Assembly (NCBI GenBank): GCA_946902985.2
Contig: OX336392.1
Location: forward strand, 17,644,716-17,708,715
Source of the DNA: Meconema thalassinum
Lineage: Eukaryota; Arthropoda; Insecta; Orthoptera; Tettigoniidae
Reading direction: 5' to 3'
DNA: 64,000 bases
In this document: piece by piece, positions 22,223 through 31,629 of the stretch
Layout of the letters: every line of letters starts with the position of its first letter
How positions within the stretch are numbered: the stretch's first letter is position 1
The notes under the pieces: generated by a model
The model's database searches: none
What the model was told of the DNA's origin: nothing
The model's input: the letters and a program-made list of their open reading frames with translations, nothing else
Program-made: the position numbers and the translations under genes

Positions 22223-22481
22223 ACGACTCTCGCCTCGCTAAGCTCTGCCACTACACGTTCCTCTCCTACAGCAAAGCACCGGTGCTTTCGCCGGTGCCGG
22301 CCGGTGCTCGCGAAGCCCCTGTGTTAAAGGCCGGTATTACACTATCAAAGAGATTTGTCAAAGATCTTTGATAGAGATCTTTTATGAAAGATATGACAGT
22401 GTAATGGAGAAATCTTTTTTAAAAGGTGGTTTTATAAAATGTATGAGCATCATGCTATTTTGGATAAAAGATTCAAACTAA

Positions 22482-22590
22482 AATGGCGGATCATAACAGC
22501 TGGGATATTACCACAACAAAGATGCTCATATCAGAGTGTGAAATGCATGATATGTTACATAATATGTTACATAATGAATGGTGTACAATG
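22482..22590 (+). pseudogene. Possible Myb/SANT-like N-terminal fragment
   Basis: The frame reads MADHNSWDITTTKMLISECE and soon ends. A start followed by a tryptophan, then T..T..LI, is how Myb/MADF-type proteins of Harbinger elements, and their domesticated relatives, begin. Harbinger elements carry such a DNA-binding partner beside the nuclease, and the position just inside the PIF-like terminus fits. The rest of the domain is missing. The match is short, so this is tentative. Confidence 0.35.
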
Positions 22591-22618
22591 TAAAACATAA
22601 ATAACAGAAAGTGTAGGT

Positions 22619-23993
22619 AACAAGAAGTTCCGTGAAGAACTATACAGCCTACTTTTCATGCCAATGATTATTCTACAGTATATGAACCTATCTAGAATAA
22701 TGACAAAATTAAGTTGGTAATATCGAAATATCTAATTAGTTCAAAATATACCTGGTATGATGTAGCCTAATAGAGCACTACAGTTGGCAGCCCTGGTGAC
22801 TGAATATATTCTTAGTTCAATCTCTTAAGGTACAGAATACAAAATTTGGTTGAAGTCCAATGGACGTTACCTGCAGTTAGACACTGGATCTATCAGCACG
22901 CGTAAAAGCATGTTGCCAACAATACCATGTGTGTGCTGGTCAGAAATAATCTGAAATATTATGATATCTTGTTTTGCCAATTATGGATGAAATCCATTTG
23001 TTAGTATAGAAATTACATGTATTTTAAAATTGGACATATCAGCAGGCATAGAATCATGTTGGCAGCACTGCCTTGTATTAATTACTCCAAATTAATCTAG
23101 AATGTCTGGTGCTATACGTGTGCACAGTATAGAGCTGTTGGCTTGCATACTTTCTGGTATATTGATATTAGGGTAAAAACAATATAGACAGCATTTATTA
23201 ACAGTTGGCAGCCCTGATTGCTCTCAACAATACTTATAGTCATATCTGTTATGGTACACATAGCACATACGAAATTTGGTTGAAATCCAACTGATAGTAT
23301 AGAAGTTACCTGAATTTAAAAATTGGTACTATCAGCAGGCTTATAATCATGTTGGTAGAACTGACGTATATTAGTTACTCCAAATTAATCTAAAATGTCA
23401 GAATATACGTGTGCATAGTGTAAAGCTGTTGGCTTGCATACTTTCTGATATATTGGTATTTGGATAAAAAAAATAGAGAGAGCAATTATTAACAATTGGT
23501 AGCCCTGTTGGCTCTTAAGAATATGCTCATTCATATATGTTTATATACAGATGTTACACACAAAATTTCGTTGAAATCCAATTGATAGTGTAGATGTTAT
23601 ATGCATTTAAACATTGGACCTATCATAAGGCTTAAAATTATTTTGGCAACACTGTCATTGTTGTCCTCCTGGAAATTAAACTGAAATAGTATTATCTGCA
23701 TGTGTGCCAATTTGGGAATAGCTCCCATGCATACCTTGCAAGATATCCAACATGGAGCTCAAATTTCTAGTGCGTTTTTCAGCAGTTGGTAGCACTGACA
23801 TCATTTTCAAATATGGACGTGAGATATTCCGGTGCACATCTTTACTCATACTAAATTTGGTTTTGATTGATGCAGCCGTTTAGGAGTTGATAGGGGGACA
23901 CACACACACAGACAGACAGACAGACAGACAGACATTTGCCCGATCTCATAAGTCTACTTTTTCCTCATTTTTGCAAAATGTGAAAAGTAGGCT
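22619..23993 (+). repeat. Family K repeat, copy 1 (about 1.4 kb, hairpin-ended)
   Basis: The copy runs from ACAAGAAGTTCCGTGAAGAA to GTGAAAAGTAGGCTA. It contains modules of about 290-415 bp, each with TTGGYAGCCCTG-like (22783, about 23200, 23490 and 23780), AAATTTGGTTGAAATCCAA and CTCCAAATTAATCTA. Near the right end are CA and CAGA runs, then GATCTCATAAGTCTAC and the hairpin. The near-left motif AGCCTACTTTTCATG is the inverse of the terminal TGAAAAGTAGGCT. The second copy is inverted at 25628-27187. Confidence 0.8.
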
Positions 23994-23999
23994 AAAAAT

Positions 24000-24839
24000 A
24001 GCCGAGGCTATAGGCGCTGCTCATAAAGGGCGCACATTGATGACAGAGAGGAATAAAATAGTTGAATAGGCTGAAATTAAGCCGTGAATAGAAGTGTGTT
24101 TTATGTTATAATATAATTCGTTAATTTCTCACCTAATGCATAGTTTTTTACTTCGTATGTTTCAATGTTATTTGCTCGGGCAGTGGTTGTTTCGAACGTC
24201 ACCATCAATAATGTCTTCATAATTATTAATAATTAAATAACAATGTAATTTTTCAAGTCTTCGTACTGCAGCTCGTTCGCCAAGATTTTTTCCTGTCACA
24301 TGGCGACCCAAGGTTTAACCCTCTCTTTTACATGCCGGTAGCCTATTGCCACCACAGAATTTCAACTACTGTGAAGAAAAAAAAAAAGTCAAGTGAACAA
24401 GGAACTGTCCTTCATCCATTTTGCTGAACTATGATAAAATATTTGATGTATTGTAATGGTGTGATTATTGCTTTTTATATCTTTTATAAAAGTTCAGTTA
24501 TATAAAATATTTTATAAAATTTCTTTGACAAACTTATAGAATAGTGTAATACCGACCTATTAGGCCAATGATGTCGCAATGTTCTTAAATCTCCTCTGTG
24601 TGTAGAACACGCCAGACGAATTCTTTGTAGTCTTGCTTCATTTCATTGTTCTGTGCTTCATTTATGGTCGCCTGATCACAGCTATTGGGAGTATTATCAT
24701 ATCTCGCCTCTGACTGAACGATTTGCTGGCTTATCTCCGCTTTCTACCAACATGCTGTGTGAGTCTGAGAGTTCAGATAACACGTGTAGCCTGCCGTGGT
24801 TTCATTTACCCACCAATCATATCTTAATCAACCAACAGA
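24000..24839. other. Remainder of the PIF-like element and flank
   Basis: AT-rich with no open frame of interest. From 24560 to 24840 no repeat or gene was recognised. Confidence 0.4.
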
Positions 24840-25065
24840 ACTGCTCTTTAGTCAGTCTCCCACAGGGGCTCACAGCTAGTGGAACGTGAGATGGCTGCGT
24901 CCGGCATTGCTTCAACTTATTTGTGGCGGGCTTCTCAGTCTTCTTTCCTGTCGATCTCACTTGGTCAACTCTTGTTCTTTCCCAACCCTGACGGTATTAG
25001 GGTATCCGAGGCCTAGGGAGTCTTTCACTTCCCCCCCCTCATTCTTCTAGGGATCAGCCTTCTTT
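24840..25065 (+). repeat. Repeat family H, copy 1
   Basis: The sequence GGGGCTCACAGCTAGTGGAA ... CAACTCTTGTT ... ATTAGGGTATCCGAGG, CTAGGGAGTCTTT is matched on the minus strand at 51455-51645. Length and divergence suggest an old interspersed element, perhaps a LINE 3' region. No domain is recognisable. Confidence 0.65.
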
Positions 25066-25167
25066 ATCTTTTCATTCTAGTTCCTTTTCTCCTTAAGATT
25101 CTTGCCCTGTTTTTATGAATTGGCTCCCGGTGTCTCTAAATAATATTTTGTGTTTTTTTTAACTTAC

Positions 25168-25430
25168 CCACATTTTGTAAGTATTTTTGATCGAAACTCC
25201 ATTTTGTCAGTACAGTATTTTGAATTACCATACATTTTGTAAGCATTTTCAATTTCAATTGCATTTTGTAAATATTTTGAATATAAACTACATTTTGTGC
25301 GTATTTTTCAATAGAAATTCCTTTTGTGAGTATTTTCCTTTTAAATTACCTGTTGTAAGTATTACATTTTGTGAGCCATTCCAATTTGAGTTGTTTATTG
25401 TTAGTATTTTCAGTCTCACTTAATTTTCGT
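25168..25430. repeat. Degenerate short tandem repeat, about 29-33 bp
   Basis: Around nine diverged units begin with CATTTTGTAAGTATTTT or close variants and end with an AAATTAC-like piece. The 78-codon frame through it (Phe/Ile-rich) is a product of composition. Confidence 0.6.
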
Positions 25431-25439
25431 TCTGGTTTC

Positions 25440-25535
25440 CATTTCATTGTCATTTTCGCTATCACCCAGATCATTAGGGGCCGATAACCTAGATGTTAGG
25501 CCCCTTAAAACAACAATTATCATCATCATCATCCT
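25440..25535 (+). repeat. Repeat family I tail, copy 1
   Basis: ATTAGGGGCCGATAACCTAG, ATGTTAGGCCCCTTAAAAC and a (ATC)n tail. The same end occurs at 27686-27755 and, inverted, at 43080-43180. A shared terminal segment followed by a trinucleotide run is the usual look of a SINE or LINE 3' end. Confidence 0.7.
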
Positions 25536-25627
25536 TAGACAATCAACACAAGAGAGCCCAAATTGGGCAAAAAGTGACGATTATTTTGCTTACCAATTAT
25601 CTGAAAGAATATAATGCCTCATGATTT

Positions 25628-27187
25628 TTTAGCCTACTTTACACATTTTGCAAAAATGAGGAAAAAGTAGACTTATGAGATCGGGCAAATGTGTGTCTGT
25701 CTGTCTGTCTGTCTGTCCTTCTGTCTGTCTGGCTGGCTGTGTGTGTGTCCCCCTCCCCCTATCAACTCCTAAACGGCTGGAGCAATCGAAACAAAATTTG
25801 GTAGGAGTGAAGATCTATACCTGAATATCTCACGGCCATCTTTGAAAATGATGTCAGTGCTATTAACTGCTAATAAATCGCAATTGAAATTTGAGCTCCA
25901 TGTTGGATATCGTGGAAGGTATGAATGGGAGCTATTTCAAAATCGGCACACTTATAGATAATAATATTTCAGTTTAATTTCCAGAAGGCCATACATGGCA
26001 GTGTTGCCAAAATGATTATAAGCCTTCTGATAGGTTTAATTTTTAAATGCATATACCTTCCAAACTATCAATTGGAATTCAACCAAATTTCGTATGTTGT
26101 ATGTGTACATAACCAGATATGACTGAGCGTATTCTTAAGACCCACCAGGGCTGCCAACTGTTAATAAATGCTCTTCATTTCTTTTATCCAAATTCCAATA
26201 TATCAGAAAGTATGCAAGCTGACAGCTTTAAACTATGCACGCGTATAGTACCTGACATTCTATATTAATTTGGAGTAACTTATGTACGTCAGTGCTACCA
26301 ACATGATTCTAAGCCTGCTGAGAAGTCCAAATTTAAATACATGTAACTTCTATACTATCAATTGGATTTCAACCAAATTTCGTGTGTGCTATGTGTACCA
26401 TAACAGATATGTATATGCCGATTCTTAAAAGTAACCAGGGCTGCCAACTTTTAATAAATACTGTCTCTATTTTTGTTACCCTAATATCAATATATCAGAA
26501 AGTATGCAAGCCAATAGCTCTAAACTTTGCACACGTATAGTTCCTGGCATTCTAGATTAATTTGGAGTAACTAATATACGTCAGTGCTGCCAACATGATT
26601 CTAAGCCTGCTGATAGGTCCAATTTTAAAATGCATGTAACTTATATACTAACTAATGGATTTCATTCAAAATTGGCACAACAATAGATCATATCTAAAAT
26701 TTGGTTGAAGTCCAATGGACGTTACCTGCAGTTAGACACTGGATCTATCAGCACGCGTAAAAGCATGTTGCCAACAATACCATGCGTGTGCTGGTCAGAA
26801 ATAATCTGAAATATTATGATATTATTTCAGATTATTTCTGACCATTACATGCATGACATTGTTGCCAACATTACTTTACGCGCGCTGTTAGATCCAATGT
26901 TTAACTGCATGTAACGTCCATGCTATTCATTGGACTTCAACCAAATTTTGTATTCTGTACCTTAAGAGATGGGACTAAGAATATATTCAGTCACCAGGGC
27001 TGCCAACTGTAGTGCTCTATTAGGCTACATTATGCCACGTATACAGTATTTCGAACTAATTAGAAATTTCTATATTAGCAACTTAATTTCGTCATTATTC
27101 TAGATAGATCCATATAGATTAATCATTGGCATGAATCTTACATTTTAAGAAAAAACAGGCTCTTTAGTTCGTCACGGAACTTCTTGT
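25628..27187 (-). repeat. Family K repeat, copy 2, inverted relative to copy 1
   Basis: Read on the minus strand, it follows copy 1 from ACAAGAAGTTCCGTGACGAA to the terminal hairpin at 25628-25672, with the same CAGA/CA microsatellite and TTGGCAGCCCTGG modules. It is longer than copy 1, in part because of an inverted duplication at 26697-26950. Non-coding. Confidence 0.82.
26697..26950. repeat. Near-perfect-centre inverted duplication inside family K copy 2
   Basis: The left half (GGTTGAAGTCCAATGGACGT ... TCAGAAATAATCTGAAATA) is followed at once by its diverged reverse complement (TATTTCAGATTATTTCTGAC ... ACGTCC ... TTGGACTTCAACC). The centre is at about 26822. Copy 1 has only one orientation, so the palindrome arose in copy 2. 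Confidence 0.75.
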
Positions 27188-27314
27188 TTTATCCATTAAC
27201 ACACTTCTCTTGCAAATGGTGAGGGTTAGAGAGGATTCTCGGCTCCACCAAGAAATTTAATTCAGATATGAGGGAGATCGCAGTCTCAATGCGTTCGTCG
27301 AGACCATAGATGGT

Positions 27315-27405
27315 TGGTTGTTTCCTTAGTTTAGGGGCTGCGACAACGCGGTCATGTAGCCCCGTGTACTTGGGGTGTGTGTAGAATATGTCTGATAACC
27401 GGTGT
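27315..27405 (+). repeat. Repeat family G, copy 2
   Basis: TTTAGGGGCTGCGACAACGC, GGTCATGTAGCCCCGTGTAC, then a GTGTGT stretch. It matches 6772-6855 on the minus strand. Confidence 0.65.
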
Positions 27406-27940
27406 TAATTGTGTTGACTGTATTAGTGTGTGTTATCTGTTTTAATTCAGGTAAGGACTGCATACGATCAATTTTCAAGGAGCTCCTACGTTTGCTACCA
27501 AATTCTACCGTCTACGACACCTTGCTGCAAACTTGGTTACTAGATGCCATCGCAATCAGCACCTGGCAGTGCATGTTGAAACTCATTCATTACAGTGTCC
27601 TGTCAGCATTTCCAAAACCTGCAGCTGCGATGGCCTTGTTACTTTCTCTAAAAACATCTTCTATTTTGCATGGGTTCTCCAGGAGGGAGCAGGGGCCGAT
27701 AACCTAGATGTTAGGCCCCTTAAAACAACAATTATCATCATCATCATCATCATCCAGGAGGGGGCAGATAAGTAGGTGGCTTGGGTCTTGTTCAGCTCCA
27801 CATTCAGAGGAGGTGTCTGCATCTGCTGGAAGGATCCCCCATTTTTGCAGGTTGGTCTTTTATCGAGGGACACCCACTCTTAAGCATTAGTCAAATCTAA
27901 CCTAAAACACAATTGAAGTTAGTGGAAGGATATTTTCCAT
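27406..27940. other. Spacer with family I copy 2 (27686-27755)
   Basis: The family I end (GGGCCGATAACCTAGATGTT ... CATCATCATC) lies in the middle of this stretch. The surrounding open frames (up to 101 codons) have no recognisable domain and are not called. Confidence 0.5.
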
Positions 27941-28055
27941 GGCACAAATCTATGACATGGGACCGCCGGTTTTACTTCCCCTCCGAAGGAAGGCATACTG
28001 AGGGATTTTTAACGCTCTTACTTCGGTCGGGTTTGACCCCGCGATCTTGGGCATA
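27940..28055 (-). mobile_element. SINE family F fragment, copy 1
   Basis: AAGGCATACTGAGGGATTTT ... CGCTCTTA ... is shared with 42110-42215. The region toward 28050 contains GGTTTGACCCCGCGATCTTG, the reverse of a B-box-like element, which suggests a tRNA-headed SINE on the minus strand. Both copies are diverged and the boundaries are approximate. Confidence 0.45.
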
Positions 28056-28254
28056 GAAAAACAGAAACTAATCTAAACAAAACGTCAGATAACATCGTGT
28101 GGTAACTATAAATATTATGGCATTAGGCAAATAACTACCGTATGTATTTGAATGTTGCAAAACTTAGAAATGACAATCCTATCAACAAGTCAGTCTTCCT
28201 CCCCCAAAACTAATCTGCTATTACTGTGATAAGCGCTAAACTACAGTAGAATTG

Positions 28255-28916
28255 ATGAGGTTTCTGGAATATAGACCTATGGGTCATTTTCCGGGAAATC
28301 GTTTTAAATCACCCGCCTTATTGTATAGTATATTCCCTCCAAGTTTAGTTTCATACTTTCGCCATTGGAGTGAATGGCAGCACTTATCGTGTCTGATGTG
28401 CAGTTGTCTGGAACCTGTGTGCTGTGCACTAGATCTGTTGATATTACTGTAGTTTATGTAAGTTTGTTTTTACATAAAACGAAGTGAAATGGAACCCGAA
28501 GTAACTGTGAATCAGGCACCAGTAAAATCTGTGAAATAAGATGAGTCACAATAGTAACAAATGACAAAATATAATAATTGATAATTGTATTCTATTATTA
28601 TATTTAATTATTATTATTACTACATCTGAAATTAAACATTTTACAACACTACTAACTCATTATAAACCTAATTTACTGTCGATTTATGGTAAAACGACCC
28701 ATACACATGTTCACTATTATTGTTATACTTTCAAGGTTGTGTTACTTCTAATTTAGAAAATAACATATTTCTTGTTACAAAATGCAAAATTTGTTAAAAA
28801 GTAGACTGCATATATATTACATGTCGTCTTTATTAGGTTACACATTCTAAACATCTTTGATTGCAAATAACTCAATTCGCCATATTGCCTTATGGGTCCT
28901 TCTTCCAGAAACCTCC
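28255..28916. mobile_element. Non-autonomous TIR element flanked by AATT
   Basis: GATGAGGTTTCTGGAA at the left is matched by TTCCAGAAACCTCCTC at the right, with further similarity (CCTATGGGTC / GGACCCATAAGG) inside. AATT lies immediately outside both ends and may be a 4-bp target duplication or part of the termini. The interior is AT-rich and non-coding. Superfamily unassigned. Confidence 0.6.
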
Positions 28917-29044
28917 TCAATTGTAAACTAATATGCGAAAATGATGCTGTGATGATGATTTAAAACATGGCGTTATAGACTTTAAATGCTTTTGCTGTTG
29001 GTATTCTGACAGACGCAAGTTTATAATCAGTTAAACCTAAGCAA

Positions 29045-29169
29045 TTCTTCTAGGTTTATGCCGTGTCTTGTGTGGGGTTTCGTCTAGGACACCAAGCTGG
29101 CTCACCGGCGGACTCTTGGTGTCCCCGCCCGGATCCCCATAGGAGTAGCGAACAGCGCGATACCTCCCT
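29045..29169. repeat. Left arm of an inverted repeat flanking the gypsy element
   Basis: TCTAGGTTTATGCCGTGTCT, TGTGTGGGGTTTCG ... GACACCAAGCTGGCTCA ... GGTGTCC ... GAGTAGCGAAC is repeated in reverse complement at 37444-37572 with few differences. The gypsy LTR starts 7 bp inside this arm. Confidence 0.85.
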
Positions 29170-29175
29170 TTCTAT

Positions 29176-29917
29176 TGTTACGGCTGTGAGTTTGTTTCGT
29201 CGCCTGCCGGTTGAGTCACAGCTGCCCCGGGCTGGGCTCTGCCTCAGTGTATTACGTGCGCCTTACGCAACAGGGCTACTAGGACAAAGGGATGGTCCAG
29301 AAGATTCGTGCCCCAGCCAGTGATGGAAACCTCGAGAAGCCGTGAATCCTGGATGGGTCTAGAAGCATTTATTGCGTCACCAGCCTGCTATATAAGGGCG
29401 ACCTGGCAAGCGGGGTGGACAGTGTTTTTCGAGCTAGTGCGAGCTTTTACCTTGAGCGACAGTTGTGGGCGAAGGAGTGTGAAGCCTGCGGAGAAACTGT
29501 GTCTTGAGCGGGTGTGTTTTCCAGTGCAACAGAGGTTAGTGTGGTGAATTGCGAAAGCGCCGGGGGCTGTTTCCCTAGCCAGCGTTGAGCGAGGCAGAGT
29601 GTAGTGGAGAGTGACCGGCTATCGTAAATAACGGTAGCGTGCGTATTTCAAGGAAGTGTTGCAGGTAGTTCTGTCGAGGCCACCGGACTCATTAGGAGGG
29701 ATTAACTTCCGTGGCTTATTGACAAGTGAAAGGCAAGTGGTTCCTACAAGAGGAAACTAGAGTGGGTTACTAATTTCTTGTATTTGCTATTTGTGTGGTG
29801 TATCTTCCTGGCCTGCAATAAAGCTAATACGTTTTCTTCAAAGGAACAATTTGTGTTGTGTTTTCTACCCACCGTAATCCAGTTAACGGAAGTGCCACTA
29901 GGGGGTGGCACGTAACA
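29176..29917 (+). repeat. 5' LTR
   Basis: The LTR begins TGTTACGGCTG and ends GGCACGTAACA, with TGTTACG/CGTAACA as inverted ends. TATATAAG at 29389-29396 is a likely U3 TATA box and AATAAA at 29817-29822 a likely polyadenylation signal. It is the same length as the 3' LTR but differs at many scattered positions, so the insertion is not recent. Confidence 0.95.
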
Positions 29918-29918
29918 A

Positions 29919-29936
29919 CTGGTGTCAGAAGCCGGA
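29919..29936 (+). promoter_or_regulatory. Primer-binding site, probably tRNA-Leu
   Basis: TGGTGTCAGAAG starts three bases after the LTR. It is complementary to the 3' end of insect tRNA-Leu species (…CTTCTGACA plus CCA) as I know them. Minus-strand DNA synthesis would be primed here. Confidence 0.7.
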
Positions 29937-30115
29937 TTACGAACTCAAGCACAAGCACAACACCTGAAGGTCCTGGTTTCAAAACCCAAGCAGGTCATTT
30001 TACCACAGTTCTCTAATTTTCCTGTGACTGCATGTCCTTTACAAGACAAACAACTAAAATGGAAGATCAATAGGGATATATGGAACTAGCACCGATAGAG
30101 CGCACTGCTGTTGTA

Positions 30116-31575
30116 CTGGGTAAGCGCAAGGCGCTCTTCATTTGTCTCCTGTGTTCTCATGCCGCTAATATGTACGAATTTGAGTTGTTTAAATTGTTAT
30201 TTTCGTGACTATGCCGACCTATTGCAGTGTTCATCTTTGCAAAAATCATGGAAGCTCGTTTTAGTTTCACTAATTTCCACAAAATAAAGAAATGAGGAAG
30301 AAATTTTGGTGGGAAAAAATCTGACCGAATATATTAAAGTGTGTTCCCATCATTTACAACCCGCTGACTTGACGAAAGCTGGGTTGAATAAGTGTGATTT
30401 ACAAAGCGAAATAATCCTTATCTTGTACCTATTAACTGATTAGACATTTCGATAACAACCACTGAATTTATGCGTTTGTATTTGAAGGTGAGAGAGCAAG
30501 ATTAAAACCGGGCGCTGTTCCATCGCTTTTTCCGTGGACCACGACCACGACATAAATAAGGATGAGGGCATACACAAGAAAATTGCCGGATTATCACGAT
30601 AAGCCTACAATATCGGACTCTGCAGAAATCATATCCATTGAAGTACGGGAAGAAATCGTCAATATAGGCCTACACGAAGAAGTGAATGTAACATTTCTGA
30701 CACTCATTTTCAAAGACATCTATACTCGGACAAATTCTTCACGAATAAATGTCGCAACATTAACAGTCACAAACGTATTATGGTTGGTTCCTTGAAATCA
30801 GAATTAATCGTCAACTTCCATCTGCCCGTCAGAGAATGTGGTACCGGTAGCGACTGACTTCTACATTTTTGAGACATAGTCAGATGAAAACAGTTCGTGG
30901 CCCTAAAGCAGGGATTCTCAAACTCTAAAAAAATTGTACCCCCAAGTCCTTCCCCAGGGGTACGGGAACGATTCTTATTGAGAAATTGACAAAATTACAT
31001 AAGAACCAAACGTTGCGATGCATTTTCTAGGTATACCGGTACAATACCGGTAGGGTATCAACTTTCTTTGATTATGTTTACCTTAAAACATGACAGTTTC
31101 ATGTAAGCTATCAACCTAAAAGAAAAGAGAATCGTAGTCTATAAGCAAGGGAAGCAAGTGAATATTTAAATCTCTATTTATGATTTAAGTCTTATGGAGA
31201 TATATTTATCAATATAGGCCTACAATACTCAAGTAATTGTAATCTTTAGGAGAAAGCATGCTGACTCCTATTCATTATTTGAATAATAAAGCGTGTTAGA
31301 ATGTTGTTATTACCGCTGTAGCCTATTAATTCTTCCTTCCTCCCACTAGTTTTAGCGCCTGAAGTCCGTAGCACATTTTGCAGCTGTTGAATGCTTAAAC
31401 ACTGAAAATCATCCATAATTTATTAGGAGATGTGCCCATAGAATTAATTAATATAGTCTTGGAGTAAAATTAGAGAAGATATAATTTACTTTAGCTTAGA
31501 AAACTCTGTCACAATTTATACATTCCTCGCAGCTGACTGGGAGAAACATAAGACGATCGCCTTGCGCTTACCCAG
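30116..31575 (+). mobile_element. DNA transposon with THAP remnant, nested in the gypsy element
   Basis: Perfect 18-bp inverted ends CTGGGTAAGCGCAAGGCG / CGCCTTGCGCTTACCCAG are flanked by TA on both sides (30114-30115 and 31576-31577). The interior carries a broken THAP domain and a hAT-like motif (CAGGGATTCTCAAACT near 30910), possibly a third-level insertion. A TA duplication with a THAP protein would fit ISL2EU-type elements better than P elements, which duplicate 8 bp; this assignment is inference. Confidence 0.75.
30211..30545 (+). pseudogene. THAP-domain protein remnant, frameshifted
   Basis: It begins MPTYCSVHLCKNHGSSF, giving the first Cys pair of the C2CH zinc finger. In a shifted frame it continues with VCSHHLQPADLTKAG (the third ligand Cys and His, the F position being L), then RLKPGAVPSLFPW, the conserved AVPTIF-like end of THAP domains. 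At least two frame changes and several stops lie between. THAP domains bind DNA in P, Kolobok and ISL2EU transposases and in domesticated proteins. Here it is non-functional. Confidence 0.7.
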
Positions 31576-31629
31576 TACTACACGAACGCTATCTGCCGCG
31601 AACTTTCTCCAGCTACATCCCTATTTGCA

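Larger units (their letters stand above)
22328..24563. mobile_element. PIF/Harbinger-like TIR element (decayed)
   Basis: The left end AGGCCGGTATTACACTAT, followed shortly by TTTGTCAAAG, is mirrored at the right end, in reverse complement AGGTCGGTATTACACTAT and TTTGTCAAAG. TTA on both sides is compatible with the 3-bp TWA duplication of PIF/Harbinger elements. Inside the left end is a Myb-like protein start. Most of the interior is occupied by a family K repeat. No DDE nuclease gene remains. Confidence 0.55.

Noticed and set aside
22099..22371. Ile/Leu/Gln-rich proteins
   Set aside because: These are ATT and CAA microsatellite translations.
27402..27890. Host gene frames of 80-101 codons
   Set aside because: No recognisable domain, overlapping frames on both strands, and a repeat family I end runs through the middle.
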